Shown here: in pieces, positions 16,649 to 25,278 of the stretch
Numbering within the stretch: the stretch's first letter is position 1
Layout: each line of letters starts with the position of its first letter
Origin: Pseudomonas sp. KNUC1026
GTDB taxonomy: Bacteria; Pseudomonadota; Gammaproteobacteria; Pseudomonadales; Pseudomonadaceae
Assembly: GCF_021650705.1 (NCBI RefSeq)
Contig: NZ_CP087138.1
Coordinates: 992,001-1,056,000, forward strand
Length of the DNA stretch: 64,000 bases
Direction of reading: 5' to 3'
Position numbers and translations under genes: made by a program
The notes under the pieces: generated by a model
The model's database searches: none
What the model was told of the DNA's origin: nothing
What the model saw: only the letters and a program-made list of their open reading frames with translations

Positions 16649-18748
16649 CTAGAAGCTATAGGTAAACCCGGTCTGCACCGTGCGCGGTGCGCCGGGGTAG
16701 GCGTACAGGTTGAACGCCCCTTCCTCATACTCTTCGTTGAACAGGTTCTTTACCTCCAGGTTCACCCGCAGTTGCGGCGTTACCTGGTAGAAGGTCAGCA
16801 CGTCGGCCACGGTGTAGCCAGCCATGCTGTAGGTGCTGTTGGCGGTTTGCCCGGCGCGTTCGGCTACGTGGCGCACGCCCAGGCCAAGGCCCAGGCCGTT
16901 GAGGCGGCCGTCGTGGAACTCATAGACGTTGAGCAGGTTGTAGCTGCTGCGCGGGATGTTGGCCAGGCGGGTGCCGGTGGCCAGGGTGTTGTCCTTCACC
17001 ACTTCGGCGTCGACGTAGGAGTAACCGCCGATCACGCGCCACTCGGGGGTGATGTTGCCGGAGAGGTTCAGGTCGAAACCACGGCTGCGCACACGGCCGG
17101 CCGCCACGGAAAAGTTGGGGTTGGCCGGGTCCAGGGTCAGCACGTTGTCCTTGATGGTATGGAACACGGCCGCGTCGACGGTCAACTGGTCGCCCAGCGC
17201 CTTCCACTTCACGCCCAGCTCGTAGGACTTGCCTTCCTCTGCGTCGAAGCCTGCACCTTGTGCAGAGGCACCGGTGTTTGGCTTGAACGACTCGGAATAG
17301 CTGCCGTACAGCGCCACCGTTTGAGTCAGGTCGTACACAAGGCCATAGCGCGGGGTGACTGCAGTTTCGCTTTTGCTCCAGTCCACGCTGCCCGGCAGCT
17401 TGTTGTCGTAATCGTGCTCGTCACGCTCGATACGCGCGCCCACCAGCAACTTCAGGCGCTCGGTCAGGCGCATCTGGTCCTGCACGTAGGCCGAAGTGCT
17501 GTCGAGTTGCTCGTGGTCGTGGGTGGTGGTGCGGGTGAGTGCTGGCCGCGGTTGCCCCAGCACCGGATTGAAGATATCGATCGGGTAAGCCCCCAGCGCA
17601 CCACTGGAACGCATGATGATCGACCGATAGTCGTACTGCTCGTACTCCACACCCGCCAGCAGCGTGTGCTCGATGCTGCCGGTGTTGAAGGTGCCGGACA
17701 GGTTCAACTGGTAATCGCGGTCGTTCCACTCCAGCTTGCGCCAGTTGAAGTTGCGCCCCAGCGTCCGGCCATTGGCCGCGATGCCGTTGGCTTCCACTGC
17801 GTTGCCGTGCAACTGGCCGTCGAGCCACTGCACCCCGCCGCTCAAACTCCAGTTGTCGTTGAGCTGGTGGTCGAAGCGCAACTGGCTGACGTTGTTGTCG
17901 TTGTGCAGCAGGTTGGTCGAGCCCTTTTCCCACACATAGGTGTCGCGGCTGCCAATACCGATTTGCGCCGGGTAGTGGGTGTTGCCACGGTCGAGCGGGT
18001 GGTTGTTGCGCATGTAGTCACCTTCGAAGGTGATGCGCGTGGCGTCGGTGGCCTGCCACTGGATCACCGGTGCCAGGTCGTAGCGCTCGGTCTCGACGTT
18101 GTCGCGGAACGAGTCGCCGCCTTCGCCCAGCACGTTCAGGCGATAGAGCAGGGTGTTGCCGCTGTCGAGGGCGCCGGTGGTGTCGAGGGTGCCGCGGTAC
18201 ATGCCCTGGTCGTCGATCTGCCCGCCGATGGTGGTTTTACGCTCGGCTTGCGGCTGCTTGGTCACCACGTTGAAGGTGCCGCCGGGGTCGCTGCGGCCGT
18301 AGAGCGTGGCGGCCGGGCCGCGCAGGATGTCGATGTGGTCAATGGTGTTGGCGTCGGGGGCGTTGGGGTAGCCGCGGTTCACCGGGAAGCCGTTGCGGTA
18401 GAACTCGCCGGTGGTGAAGCCGCGCACGGTGTAGGTGGTCAGCCCCTGGCCGCCGAAGTTGTTGGCCCGGCCGATGCCGCCGCCGTAGTCGAGGGCGTCT
18501 TGCAGGCGCGTCACGTTGGTGTCTTCGAGCACCTTGGCCGGCACCACGGAGACCGACTGCGGCACCTCGTGCAGGTCGGTGTCGGTCTTGGTCGCGCTGG
18601 CGCTGCGTGGCTGCTGGTAGCTGCCTTCGCTGTTCTGCGCGGTGCCCTGAATGTTCAGGGTAGGCAGGTCGACCGAGGCGGCCTCATCGGCCAGGGCAAA
18701 GGGTGCAACAAGGTTCAAGACGCACAACGAAGTCAACGCGTAACGCAT
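16649..18748 (-). CDS. TonB-dependent siderophore receptor
   Basis: Outer membrane receptor of 699 aa. It has a signal peptide (about 1-20), no N-terminal signalling domain, a plug domain (about 55-170: VPQSVSVVPAKVLEDTNVTR, YTVRGFTTGEFYRNGFPV, DILRGPAATLYGRSDPGGTF) and a 22-strand barrel ending GFTYSF. The plug signature places it with ferric-siderophore receptors such as FhuA/FiuA-type hydroxamate or catecholate receptors, but ligand specificity cannot be assigned. No siderophore synthesis genes are nearby, so it probably takes up a xenosiderophore. A Fur-like sequence lies upstream. Confidence 0.92.
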   Translation of the reverse strand: MRYALTSLCVLNLVAPFALADEAASVDLPTLNIQGTAQNSEGSYQQPRSASATKTDTDLHEVPQSVSVVPAKVLEDTNVTRLQDALDYGGGIGRANNFGGQGLTTYTVRGFTTGEFYRNGFPVNRGYPNAPDANTIDHIDILRGPAATLYGRSDPGGTFNVVTKQPQAERKTTIGGQIDDQGMYRGTLDTTGALDSGNTLLYRLNVLGEGGDSFRDNVETERYDLAPVIQWQATDATRITFEGDYMRNNHPLDRGNTHYPAQIGIGSRDTYVWEKGSTNLLHNDNNVSQLRFDHQLNDNWSLSGGVQWLDGQLHGNAVEANGIAANGRTLGRNFNWRKLEWNDRDYQLNLSGTFNTGSIEHTLLAGVEYEQYDYRSIIMRSSGALGAYPIDIFNPVLGQPRPALTRTTTHDHEQLDSTSAYVQDQMRLTERLKLLVGARIERDEHDYDNKLPGSVDWSKSETAVTPRYGLVYDLTQTVALYGSYSESFKPNTGASAQGAGFDAEEGKSYELGVKWKALGDQLTVDAAVFHTIKDNVLTLDPANPNFSVAAGRVRSRGFDLNLSGNITPEWRVIGGYSYVDAEVVKDNTLATGTRLANIPRSSYNLLNVYEFHDGRLNGLGLGLGVRHVAERAGQTANSTYSMAGYTVADVLTFYQVTPQLRVNLEVKNLFNEEYEEGAFNLYAYPGAPRTVQTGFTYSF

Positions 18749-18803
18749 CGAAAAGGCTCTTCAGGGGAGTGGGAGGGGGCAAAAGTGTCCGGGATGATAC
18801 AGA

Positions 18804-18820
18804 GGCGTAATCTCATTTGC
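18804..18820 (-). promoter_or_regulatory. Possible Fur box upstream of the TonB receptor
   Basis: Read on the minus strand this is GCAAATGAGATTACGCC. Its first half matches the GCAAATGA(G/T)A half-site common in pseudomonad Fur boxes; the second half is poor. It lies about 56-72 bases upstream of the start codon, in an AT-rich promoter region. Confidence 0.4.
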
Positions 18821-18848
18821 ATCTGTTTCTCAAATACTCTTTTGCCCG

Positions 18849-19274
18849 CTACGCAACAAACCGCTCTGCCTGCGAGCTGCCTTGTTCCCGCCGGTAGGAG
18901 TAATGGCGCGGAGGTGTGTGGAAGAGGGATATCGATAAAGGCGGGCGGGTTGTCAGGCCGGCTGCATTTTTGCTGCCCCACCTGAAAGTGTCGGCGCAGG
19001 GGGCTAGCCATTCGCGGAGTTTGGGGTTACGGGCCAGGTCTTCAGGTTCGAGCAAACGCGCGCCGAAATCGGCGTGGCGCAGGAAATGGATGCCCAGGCA
19101 TTGTTCCAGTTGGGCGGCGAGGTGGGAGCTTCAGGCTGTCGGGGGTGAGTTTGTTGCGGTAAAAGAACCAATGTTCCGGTGGCTCGGTAGAGAGAGTTAT
19201 GCCGCAGACGGGTGGCGGATTTCCGGGATCTGGAAGGTGGTGAACCACTGGGCTATTTCGGGGTGGGTAGGCAT
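18849..19274 (-). pseudogene. Broken hypothetical gene in three frames
   Basis: Coherent-looking peptide pieces lie one after another in different frames: MPTHPEIAQWFTTFQIPEIR from ATG 19274, then TEPPEHWFFYRNKLTPDSL, then LEQCLGIHFLRHADFGARLL running to a stop at 18849. Together they suggest one protein of about 140 aa that has at least two frameshifts here. I do not recognise a family. It could be a decayed gene or a victim of the base-call errors seen elsewhere in the window. Confidence 0.4.
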
Positions 19275-20058
19275 GGTGGGTGTTCTGCTGGGCGCCTGTT
19301 GGAATGGATGAAGTTCGCAATGGAGCAAATATCGAGCGTCTAGGCATTATGCTCAAGCGATTATTGGCGATTCCCCATGCGTTTTTCACCCTGTAACAGT
19401 CATTGATATCCAGAGCCTTTTGATAGTATTCCGAGCGTCGTGCGCGGTTGCTGTCCCCTTGCAGGCGGTAGATTTCCGCCTGGTAGTCACGGCTATCGCC
19501 CCATTGCATGGCCAGGCCGAGGGCCTCTTCACGCCTGCACTCAAACTTTACAGTGGGCTGCGGAAAGTACTTCTCGTACATCGGCATGCGGGTCTCGATG
19601 GCCTGCAATGCTGCCTGATACTCCGGCGTATCGGTGTAAGGAATGCACCACGATGACATCTCAAGTGCTGGCGGAGCAAAGCCGTGGGCAAGGCTTTGCT
19701 CGAACAGAGGGCAAGCCTTTTCTGTCACGACTTCACTTGGATACACCATTATGTAGATCAGCCCTAGCCGATATTGGGCGACGGGATGATCAAAGGTGAC
19801 CGCCTGCTCGAGTAGAGCAATCGCGGGCTTGAGCAGTGCGCCGGCTTCCTCGGCCAGAGCCATGGCGTGCTCTTTCTCCTCTGTGCTTGCCGTCGGAGTA
19901 TCAGCCGGTATTGCCTCGAGTTTGCTGTTCGCTTGTTGTAGGTAAGGGACAGCCTGTTGGTAGAGGGCTTCACCGCGAGGATCGATATGAAACGTGCCAG
20001 CCATGCACCACTGCGACAGTACGCATACTGCCAAGGCATAGCTCCAACGACTGAACAT
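19042..20058 (-). CDS. Exported protein with Sel1/TPR-like features; C-terminus doubtful
   Basis: Begins MFSRWSYALAVCVLSQWCMA, a likely signal peptide, followed by helical repeats. HPVAQYRLGLIYIMVYPSE and LFEQSLAHGFAPPALEMSSW resemble Sel1/TPR units, so a periplasmic protein-interaction role is plausible. The region to about residue 230 (DINDCYRVKNAWGIANN) looks genuine. Beyond that the frame runs through intergenic sequence and overlaps another broken gene, with proline-rich low-quality residues, so the real stop was probably lost. The start and signal are reasonable. No specific function can be assigned. Confidence 0.5.
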   Translation of the reverse strand: MFSRWSYALAVCVLSQWCMAGTFHIDPRGEALYQQAVPYLQQANSKLEAIPADTPTASTEEKEHAMALAEEAGALLKPAIALLEQAVTFDHPVAQYRLGLIYIMVYPSEVVTEKACPLFEQSLAHGFAPPALEMSSWCIPYTDTPEYQAALQAIETRMPMYEKYFPQPTVKFECRREEALGLAMQWGDSRDYQAEIYRLQGDSNRARRSEYYQKALDINDCYRVKNAWGIANNRLSIMPRRSIFAPLRTSSIPTGAQQNTHHAYPPRNSPVVHHLPDPGNPPPVCGITLSTEPPEHWFFYRNKLTPDSLKLPPRRPTGTMPGHPFPAPRRFRRAFART

Positions 20059-20149
20059 GATTTGCTTTCCTGAGGCATGCTATTTGAGAGCTGCGTAGCG
20101 TACTGAGGATTTTTCCTGGTAGCTACCATTGGCAGAGGCGGGTGGAAGG

Positions 20150-20488
20150 TCATCGGGACTTTTGAGTATCGAGGAAGGCGGCCACAGTGTCTTCCAAGAT
20201 GGCGATCAACTCTGGGTCCATGTAGCGGTAGTCGTCGGGAATATCCAGAACGTGTAGGCGTTTGTGTTCGAGCAGGTGCGAGTATTCCGCTTGTAACCGC
20301 TGTTGGTGTTTGCGCTCCATGACGAATATGACGTCGGCCCAGCGAATATCCGCCGGGCCGACGGGCTTGCGTGCATTCGGGCTGGTGCCTGCCGAGCGGG
20401 CTGCGAAGCCCGCGCGGCGGCGCCATATACTTTCTGCGGTGGGGCTGCGCCATTGGTTACGGCTGCAGATGAACAGAAGGTTGGTCAT
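20150..20488 (-). CDS. Low-molecular-weight protein tyrosine phosphatase-like protein
   Basis: A 112-aa single-domain protein with the phosphatase P-loop CSRNQWR (Cys-X5-Arg) in LLFICSRNQWRSPTAE at residues 5-20. It also has the conserved SAGTSPNARK and WADVIFVMERKH segments of the compact COG4551-type group. It lacks the C-terminal acid-loop length of classic LMW-PTPs. It is probably a cytoplasmic hydrolase acting on phosphotyrosine or a small phosphoester. It stands alone on the minus strand between an exported protein and the IS element. Confidence 0.8.
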   Translation of the reverse strand: MTNLLFICSRNQWRSPTAESIWRRRAGFAARSAGTSPNARKPVGPADIRWADVIFVMERKHQQRLQAEYSHLLEHKRLHVLDIPDDYRYMDPELIAILEDTVAAFLDTQKSR

Positions 20489-20770
20489 GGTTGATCCGGC
20501 AACTGTAGAGTGGAGCGAATGGGGTAGTAGATGCCGAGCTGGCGTGCTCTCTTCAGCTTTTCGGTGCGACCGTACATTAACTTCCAGCGCTGTTGTGGCT
20601 TGAATGCAGGTGGTTGTGTGGTTTTGGCCTTGCTGTGCTTATGGGCCTGGTGGCGTCTCCAGGCTCGGGTTCTTTGCGATAGATTGAGTCAAGGGATAAA
20701 AGCAAGCCCCCCAAGGAATTATTTGTCTACATCCAAGGTTCAATGAGCTGCGCGGAGGGTTAGCTCGTCC
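20489..20770. other. Gap between phosphatase gene and IS element
   Basis: About 280 bases with no supported gene. A short open frame on the plus strand (from about 20597) encodes a hydrophobic stretch VVLALLCLWAWW but has no ribosome-binding site or recognisable family. The left IS target duplication GCTCGTCC occupies 20763-20770. Confidence 0.4.
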
Positions 20771-22151
20771 GGGACTGTCAGATTTTTTGTGTGCGGGCGG
20801 TTAACGCCCGTCACCTGACGGACAGTGAAATCACCAGGTTGGCCTGGTAAAGCGATCTTCATACAGGATCGCAAATTGATTCATCGCACTTTTCCAGTCA
20901 TGCGCAGCCTTGCCCCAGTTGGCGGTGATGTTTCGCAGTCCCAGCCAGATCAGCTTGGTCGCCGCTTCGTCATTCGGGAAGTGCCCGCGCGTCTTGATGA
21001 TCTTGCGCAACTGGGCGTTGATGCTCTCGATGGCGTTGGTGGTGTAGACCACCTTGCGTATTGCCTGCGGGAACACGAAGAACGGGATCACGCGATCCCA
21101 GGCCCGCCGCCACGCGGCAACAACCGTCGGATACTGCTTGCCCCAGGGCCCAGCCTCGAAGTCGTTCAATGCCTGCTCGGCGGCCTCGGCATTGAGTGCC
21201 TGATAAATCGGCTTCAGAGCTTTGGCCAGCCCTTTGCGTTTGTCCCAGGAGGCGTATTCAAGGCTATTGCGGATCAGGTGGACGATGCAGGTTTGCAGAG
21301 TCGTTTCAGGGTAAACAGCCGCCAGTGCTTCTGGCATGCCCCTGAGTCCGTCCGTGACGGCAATCAGCACATCCTCAACGCCTCGGTTGCGCAAGTCGTT
21401 GAACACTTTCAACCAAAACTTCGCACCCTCGGTGTTCTCGATCCAGATACCCAGAATGTCACGGGTGCCGTCCGGCAAAACGCCCAGCGCCAAGTAGATC
21501 GCCTTGTTGCGGACCACACCTTCATCGCGGATCTTCACCCGCAAGGCATCGAAGAAAATGACCGGATACATCGGCTCCAGAGGCCGCTGTTGCCATGCAC
21601 CCACTTCTTCCATCACGGCGTCAGTAACAGAACTGATGAAGTCATGAGAGACGTCCGTGCCGTACTGCTCCAGCAGAAACGCACGGATCTCGCGTACCGT
21701 CATGCCACGGGCATACATGGCGATGATCTTGTCGTCGAACCCTGTGAAGCGGCGCTCATGCTTGGGAATCAGGATGGGCGCGAAACTGCCGTCGCGATCG
21801 CGGGGAATGTCCAGCTTGAGCGGGCCATCGTCAGTCAGCACTGTCTTGCCGCTGGTGCCGTTGCGCTGGTTATCGGTGCCTTCCGGGCGCGTCTCGCCGG
21901 ACGCATAGCCCAAGTGATAGCCAAGCTCCGCACCCAGTGCGCGCTCGACCAACGCCTTCTTGAAGGCCATCGAGATGTCCTGGATCGCCTCAGCTGTCAT
22001 CGGGCCTTTGACGAACTGTTCGACCAGGTCTTTGGGGATCTCTGGGAGGTCTTTTCTGGCCTTGCCGGCCGGGGTCTTTTTGCTTGGCATGTCATGCACC
22101 TTAAACGCATGTGATGCCCGAACACAAAATTACTGATAGTCCCGCTCGTCC
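20763..22151 (-). mobile_element. Complete IS256-family insertion sequence with 8-bp target duplication
   Basis: The element spans 20771-22143 (1373 bp) and carries one transposase gene. The terminal inverted repeats start GGGACTGTCAG on the left and GGGACTATCAG on the right complement, with 23 of 28 positions matching. The 8-bp direct repeat GCTCGTCC flanks it at 20763-20770 and 22144-22151, as IS256-group transposases produce. Intact ends, duplication and open transposase indicate a recent, probably active insertion. It landed in intergenic DNA 68 bases before the DUF1810 gene. Confidence 0.93.
20831..22090 (-). CDS. IS256-family transposase
   Basis: Mutator-like DDE transposase of 419 aa. 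The catalytic triad is visible in YPVIFFDALRVKI (first Asp), VLIAVTDGLRGMPEAL (second Asp) and TTNAIESINAQLRK (Glu). The conserved QTCIVHLIRNSLEY segment lies between the second Asp and the Glu. The start MPSKKTPAGK is preferred; an in-frame GTG nine bases upstream is possible. The frame is uninterrupted. Confidence 0.95.
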   Translation of the reverse strand: MPSKKTPAGKARKDLPEIPKDLVEQFVKGPMTAEAIQDISMAFKKALVERALGAELGYHLGYASGETRPEGTDNQRNGTSGKTVLTDDGPLKLDIPRDRDGSFAPILIPKHERRFTGFDDKIIAMYARGMTVREIRAFLLEQYGTDVSHDFISSVTDAVMEEVGAWQQRPLEPMYPVIFFDALRVKIRDEGVVRNKAIYLALGVLPDGTRDILGIWIENTEGAKFWLKVFNDLRNRGVEDVLIAVTDGLRGMPEALAAVYPETTLQTCIVHLIRNSLEYASWDKRKGLAKALKPIYQALNAEAAEQALNDFEAGPWGKQYPTVVAAWRRAWDRVIPFFVFPQAIRKVVYTTNAIESINAQLRKIIKTRGHFPNDEAATKLIWLGLRNITANWGKAAHDWKSAMNQFAILYEDRFTRPTW

Positions 22152-22219
22152 ACGTCCCTTGCAGTTCGCAACTAAGCTGTGCGCAAGTGCTTATGCTTTG
22201 ACCATGAGGAGACCGCATC

Positions 22220-22654
22220 ATGAATGACCCTTTCAACCTCTCTCGATTCATCGAAGCGCAGCGCCCAATTCTTAGTCGATTCATGGACGAGCTACAAGCT
22301 GGCCATAAAACTAGCCACTGGATGTGGTACGTCTTCCCGCAGTTGAAGGGATTGGGCTCAAGCGAAACCGCTATGCAGTTTGGCATCAATGATCTGCATG
22401 AAGCACGCGCTTATCTTGAGCACCCCGTTCTCGGTTCGCGACTGGTTGAGTGCGTCCAGGCTTTACTCAAGCACAGAGAGTTGAGCGCGTTGCAGATCCT
22501 CGGCTCGCCGGATGATCTGAAACTGCGCTCCTGCCTGACTCTGTTCAACGAAGCCCACCCCGAATCGGCCTTGTTTCAGCAAGCGCTCGATCAGTTCTAC
22601 AGTGGCAAATCAGATGAAAGAACACTCCAGTTGCTGCGTGAGCGAATGAGCTAA
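22220..22654 (+). CDS. DUF1810-family protein
   Basis: A 144-aa cytoplasmic protein of the DUF1810 family. The diagnostic SHWMWYVFPQLKGLG (about 33-47), FGINDLHEARAYLEHPVLG and KLRSCLTLF segments are present. The family is widespread and uncharacterised; a role in nucleotide or ADP-ribose-related chemistry has been suggested, but nothing here shows it. It has a GAGGAGA ribosome-binding site. The IS256 insertion lies 68 bases upstream and may have displaced its promoter. Confidence 0.88.
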   Translation: MNDPFNLSRFIEAQRPILSRFMDELQAGHKTSHWMWYVFPQLKGLGSSETAMQFGINDLHEARAYLEHPVLGSRLVECVQALLKHRELSALQILGSPDDLKLRSCLTLFNEAHPESALFQQALDQFYSGKSDERTLQLLRERMS

Positions 22655-22973
22655 CCTCCCGCAGACTTTCGTGTCGTGCGCGGTTATCAACGAGTTTCCA
22701 TGCCTCACCGACCACAGCACCTGGTTCTGAGCCATTCCCACCCGGCGCGGCTTATTGAAGCCTCGCAGCTGATTGCTGATCAAGTTCTCTGCGGCAATAT
22801 CAGGCTTGCGTAGGAGCGCAGCTGTGCTGCGCGACGAGGCGGCCAAACCCAGCGATTTCATTGGCTGTAATGGCGCTATCGCGCAGCACAGCTGCGCTCC
22901 TACGGGTACAGAGCCCAAGGCTGATATTCCGCAAGCGCGCAGGCATCAACCCCGCCACCGGCAGAACCTCACC
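22655..22973. other. Gap after DUF1810 gene, holds a REP-like inverted repeat
   Basis: About 320 bases with no supported gene. Its centre is the perfect inverted repeat listed separately. The remainder shows no promoter or RNA structure that I can support. Confidence 0.6.
22810..22903. repeat. Perfect 25-bp inverted repeat (REP pair)
   Basis: The arm at 22810-22834 starts GTAGGAGCGCAGCTGTGCTG, and its exact complement is at 22879-22903, separated by 44 bases. It matches the REP style common in pseudomonads but is a different sequence class from the GGCAAGCCGG repeats elsewhere in the window. Confidence 0.9.
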
Positions 22974-24074
22974 TCAAGCCCCCGACTTGATCCTCGTCCA
23001 AACCCGCGTCCTCACCCGCTCCGCCTTCTGATCCAAAGGCCGCAACGTATAAAGCCCCTTCATCGCCTCCTCACTCGGGTACAAGTTCGCATTATTCCGA
23101 ATCGCCGGATCCACCAAATCCGTCGCATCCTTGTTCGGGTTCGGATACCCCACAAAGTCACTGATCGGCGCAATCACCTGTGGCTGCAGCAGGTAGTTGA
23201 TGAACGTATAAGCATCCTCCGCATCCTTGGCGCCTTTCGGAATCGCCAACATGTCGAACCAGATCGGCGCACCTTCCTTGGGCAGGCGCATGTCGACCAC
23301 CACGCCGTTCTTGGCATCCTTCGCGCGGTTGGCCGCCTGAGAGAAGCTGCCGGAATAGCCCACCGCCACGCAGATGTCCCCATTGGCGATGTCGGCCATG
23401 TACTTGGACGAGTGGAAGTAGGTGATGTATGGGCGAATCTTCAGCAGCAGCGCTTCGGCTTTTTCATAGTCCTTGGGGTTGTTGCTGTTCGGGTCCAGGC
23501 CCAGGTGTTGCAGTGCCAGCGGCAATATCTCCGAGGGCGAGTCGAGGAGGGCGACGCCGCATTGTTTGAGCTTGCTGATGTTTTCTTCCTTGAAGATCAG
23601 GTCCCAGCTGTCGACCGGTGCGTTGTCGCCCAGCGCGGCCTTGACCTTGGCCGGGTTGAAGCCGATCAGGATGGTGCCGTACATGTAGGGCACGGCGAAC
23701 TTGTTGCCGGGGTCGTTGGCCTCCAGCAGTTTCATCAGTTTGGGGTCGAGGTGGTTCCAGTTCGGCAGTTTGCTGCGGTCCAACGGTTGGAACACGCCGG
23801 CTTCGATCTGTTTGGCGAGGAACACGTTGGACGGTACCACCACGTCATAGCCGGAGTTGCCGGTGAGCAACTTGGCCTCCAGCGCTTCGTTGGTGTCGAA
23901 GATGTCGTACACCAGCTTGACCTGGCTGTTCTGCGTTTTGAAGTCGTCCAGTGCCTTGGGGGTGATGTAGTCGAACCAGTTGTAAACGCGCAGGGTGCGC
24001 TCTTCGGCGTGGGCTGTGCCGGCAAGTACAACGGCGCACAGGGCGGGAGCGATGAAACGCTTGAGTTTGCTCAT
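22974..24074 (-). CDS. Polyamine ABC transporter periplasmic binding protein (PotF/SpuD-like)
   Basis: Binds putrescine or related polyamines in the periplasm for an ABC importer. The 366-aa precursor has a signal peptide (to about residue 23, TAHA). Typical PotF/SpuD segments are [60 protein letters not shown] and [11 protein letters not shown], with the pocket Trp/Tyr/Asp residues. No permease or ATPase genes follow, so it must dock with a system elsewhere. It lies 12 bases after the acetylpolyamine deacetylase, the same pairing as PA1409-PA1410 of P. aeruginosa, suggesting binding of acetylated polyamines. Confidence 0.92.
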   Translation of the reverse strand: MSKLKRFIAPALCAVVLAGTAHAEERTLRVYNWFDYITPKALDDFKTQNSQVKLVYDIFDTNEALEAKLLTGNSGYDVVVPSNVFLAKQIEAGVFQPLDRSKLPNWNHLDPKLMKLLEANDPGNKFAVPYMYGTILIGFNPAKVKAALGDNAPVDSWDLIFKEENISKLKQCGVALLDSPSEILPLALQHLGLDPNSNNPKDYEKAEALLLKIRPYITYFHSSKYMADIANGDICVAVGYSGSFSQAANRAKDAKNGVVVDMRLPKEGAPIWFDMLAIPKGAKDAEDAYTFINYLLQPQVIAPISDFVGYPNPNKDATDLVDPAIRNNANLYPSEEAMKGLYTLRPLDQKAERVRTRVWTRIKSGA

Positions 24075-24086
24075 TCTTCTAGTTCC

Positions 24087-25118
24087 TCATTGGGCGTTCT
24101 GGAAACCTTCGAGTACGTTCACGGCGTTGATGCCGATTTCTTCCACCGCGTAGCCGCCTTCCATCACGAACAGCGTCGGCTTGCCGAGGCGGGCGATGCG
24201 CTCGCCCATGCGCAGGTAGTCGGGGCTGTCGAGTTTGAACTGAGAGATCGGGTCTTCCTTGAAGGTGTCGACGCCGAGCGACACCACCACCACATCGGCG
24301 CCGTAACGCTCGATCTCGCCGCAGGCCTGTTCCAGCGCTGCGCTCCAGTGTTCCCAGCCGCTGCCGGCGGGCAGCGGGTAGTTGAAGTTGAAGCCCTTGC
24401 CGGCACCTTCGCCCAGTTCGTCGGCATAGCCGAGGAAGAATGGGAATTCGGCTTCCGGGTGGCCGTGGATCGAGGCGAAGAGCACGTCGCTGCGCTCGTA
24501 GAAAATCGACTGGGTGCCGTTGCCATGGTGATAGTCGACGTCGAGGATCGCTACCTTGGCTAGGCCCTGGTCGAGGAAGGCCTGGGCGGCGATGGCGGCG
24601 TTGTTGAGGTAGCAGTAGCCGCCCATCAGGTCGCTGGCGGCGTGGTGTCCCGGTGGCCGGCACAAGGCGAAGGCGCTGTGGGCGCCGCGCTGGATTTCTG
24701 CCTGGGCGGTGAGGGCGACCTGGGCTGCGCTGTAGGCGGCTTGCCAGGTGCCGGCGGTGATCGGGGCGCCGCCGTCGAAGGTGTAATAGCCGAGCTGGCC
24801 GTGCAGGCTTTTGGGCATTACCTGGCGCAAGGTGCGCGCCGGCCAGGTGAAGGGCAGCAGGTCGCCGTCTTGGCCCAGCTCGGCCCAGCGCGCCCAGGCG
24901 CCTTTGAAGAATTCGAGGTAGGCGGCGTCGTGGATGCGGCGGATCGGTTCGAGGCCGAAGTCCTCGGGTTCACGCACCGGCCCTAGCGCTTGTTTGCGTA
25001 CGCGGGCGAGCACGTGATCGGCGCGCGAGGGCATTTCGAAGCAGGGCATCAGTTGCCCGCCGATCAGCTCGCAGCGGCCGTGGTGCAGGTGATGATCGTC
25101 TGAGTAGACCGTCAGCAT
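24087..25118 (-). CDS. aphA: Acetylpolyamine amidohydrolase (class II HDAC-like)
   Basis: Zinc hydrolase that removes acetyl groups from acetylputrescine and acetylcadaverine, 343 aa like AphA. Active-site elements are CRPPGHHA (tandem His, about 158-159), DVDYHHGNGTQ (zinc Asp and His, about 195-197), the third zinc ligand in SLGVDTF near 283 and the catalytic Tyr in EGGYAVEEIG near 323. The start at MLTVYSDDHHLHHGRCE fits the family; a longer N-terminal extension does not. Cytoplasmic. It is upstream of and co-directional with the polyamine-binding protein, with an AraC regulator further upstream, giving a self-contained acetylpolyamine uptake and use module. Confidence 0.92.
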   Translation of the reverse strand: MLTVYSDDHHLHHGRCELIGGQLMPCFEMPSRADHVLARVRKQALGPVREPEDFGLEPIRRIHDAAYLEFFKGAWARWAELGQDGDLLPFTWPARTLRQVMPKSLHGQLGYYTFDGGAPITAGTWQAAYSAAQVALTAQAEIQRGAHSAFALCRPPGHHAASDLMGGYCYLNNAAIAAQAFLDQGLAKVAILDVDYHHGNGTQSIFYERSDVLFASIHGHPEAEFPFFLGYADELGEGAGKGFNFNYPLPAGSGWEHWSAALEQACGEIERYGADVVVVSLGVDTFKEDPISQFKLDSPDYLRMGERIARLGKPTLFVMEGGYAVEEIGINAVNVLEGFQNAQ

Positions 25119-25278
25119 TTCTTGTTCTCCGTGAGCGTGGGCGTGAGCACCATTCTTGATGCCAGGCACGGTTCGGGAAACGGCGGGAACGGCCAAAAGG
25201 GGATCGATGTGGCCAAAAGCTCTGTCCTGATTTTGCCCCGTTTCGAAGCACGCTTGCACCGCTGGGTGGCACTGCCAC

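Noticed and set aside
16640..18985. Very long plus-strand open frame (781 codons) opposite the TonB receptor
   Set aside because: It is the antisense of a clear receptor gene; its product is rich in Val/Ala/His/Gln repeats typical of reverse reading of GC-rich codons and matches no family.
20531..20746. Short hydrophobic plus-strand frame left of the IS element
   Set aside because: No ribosome-binding site or family; could be a fragment but evidence is too weak to list as a gene.
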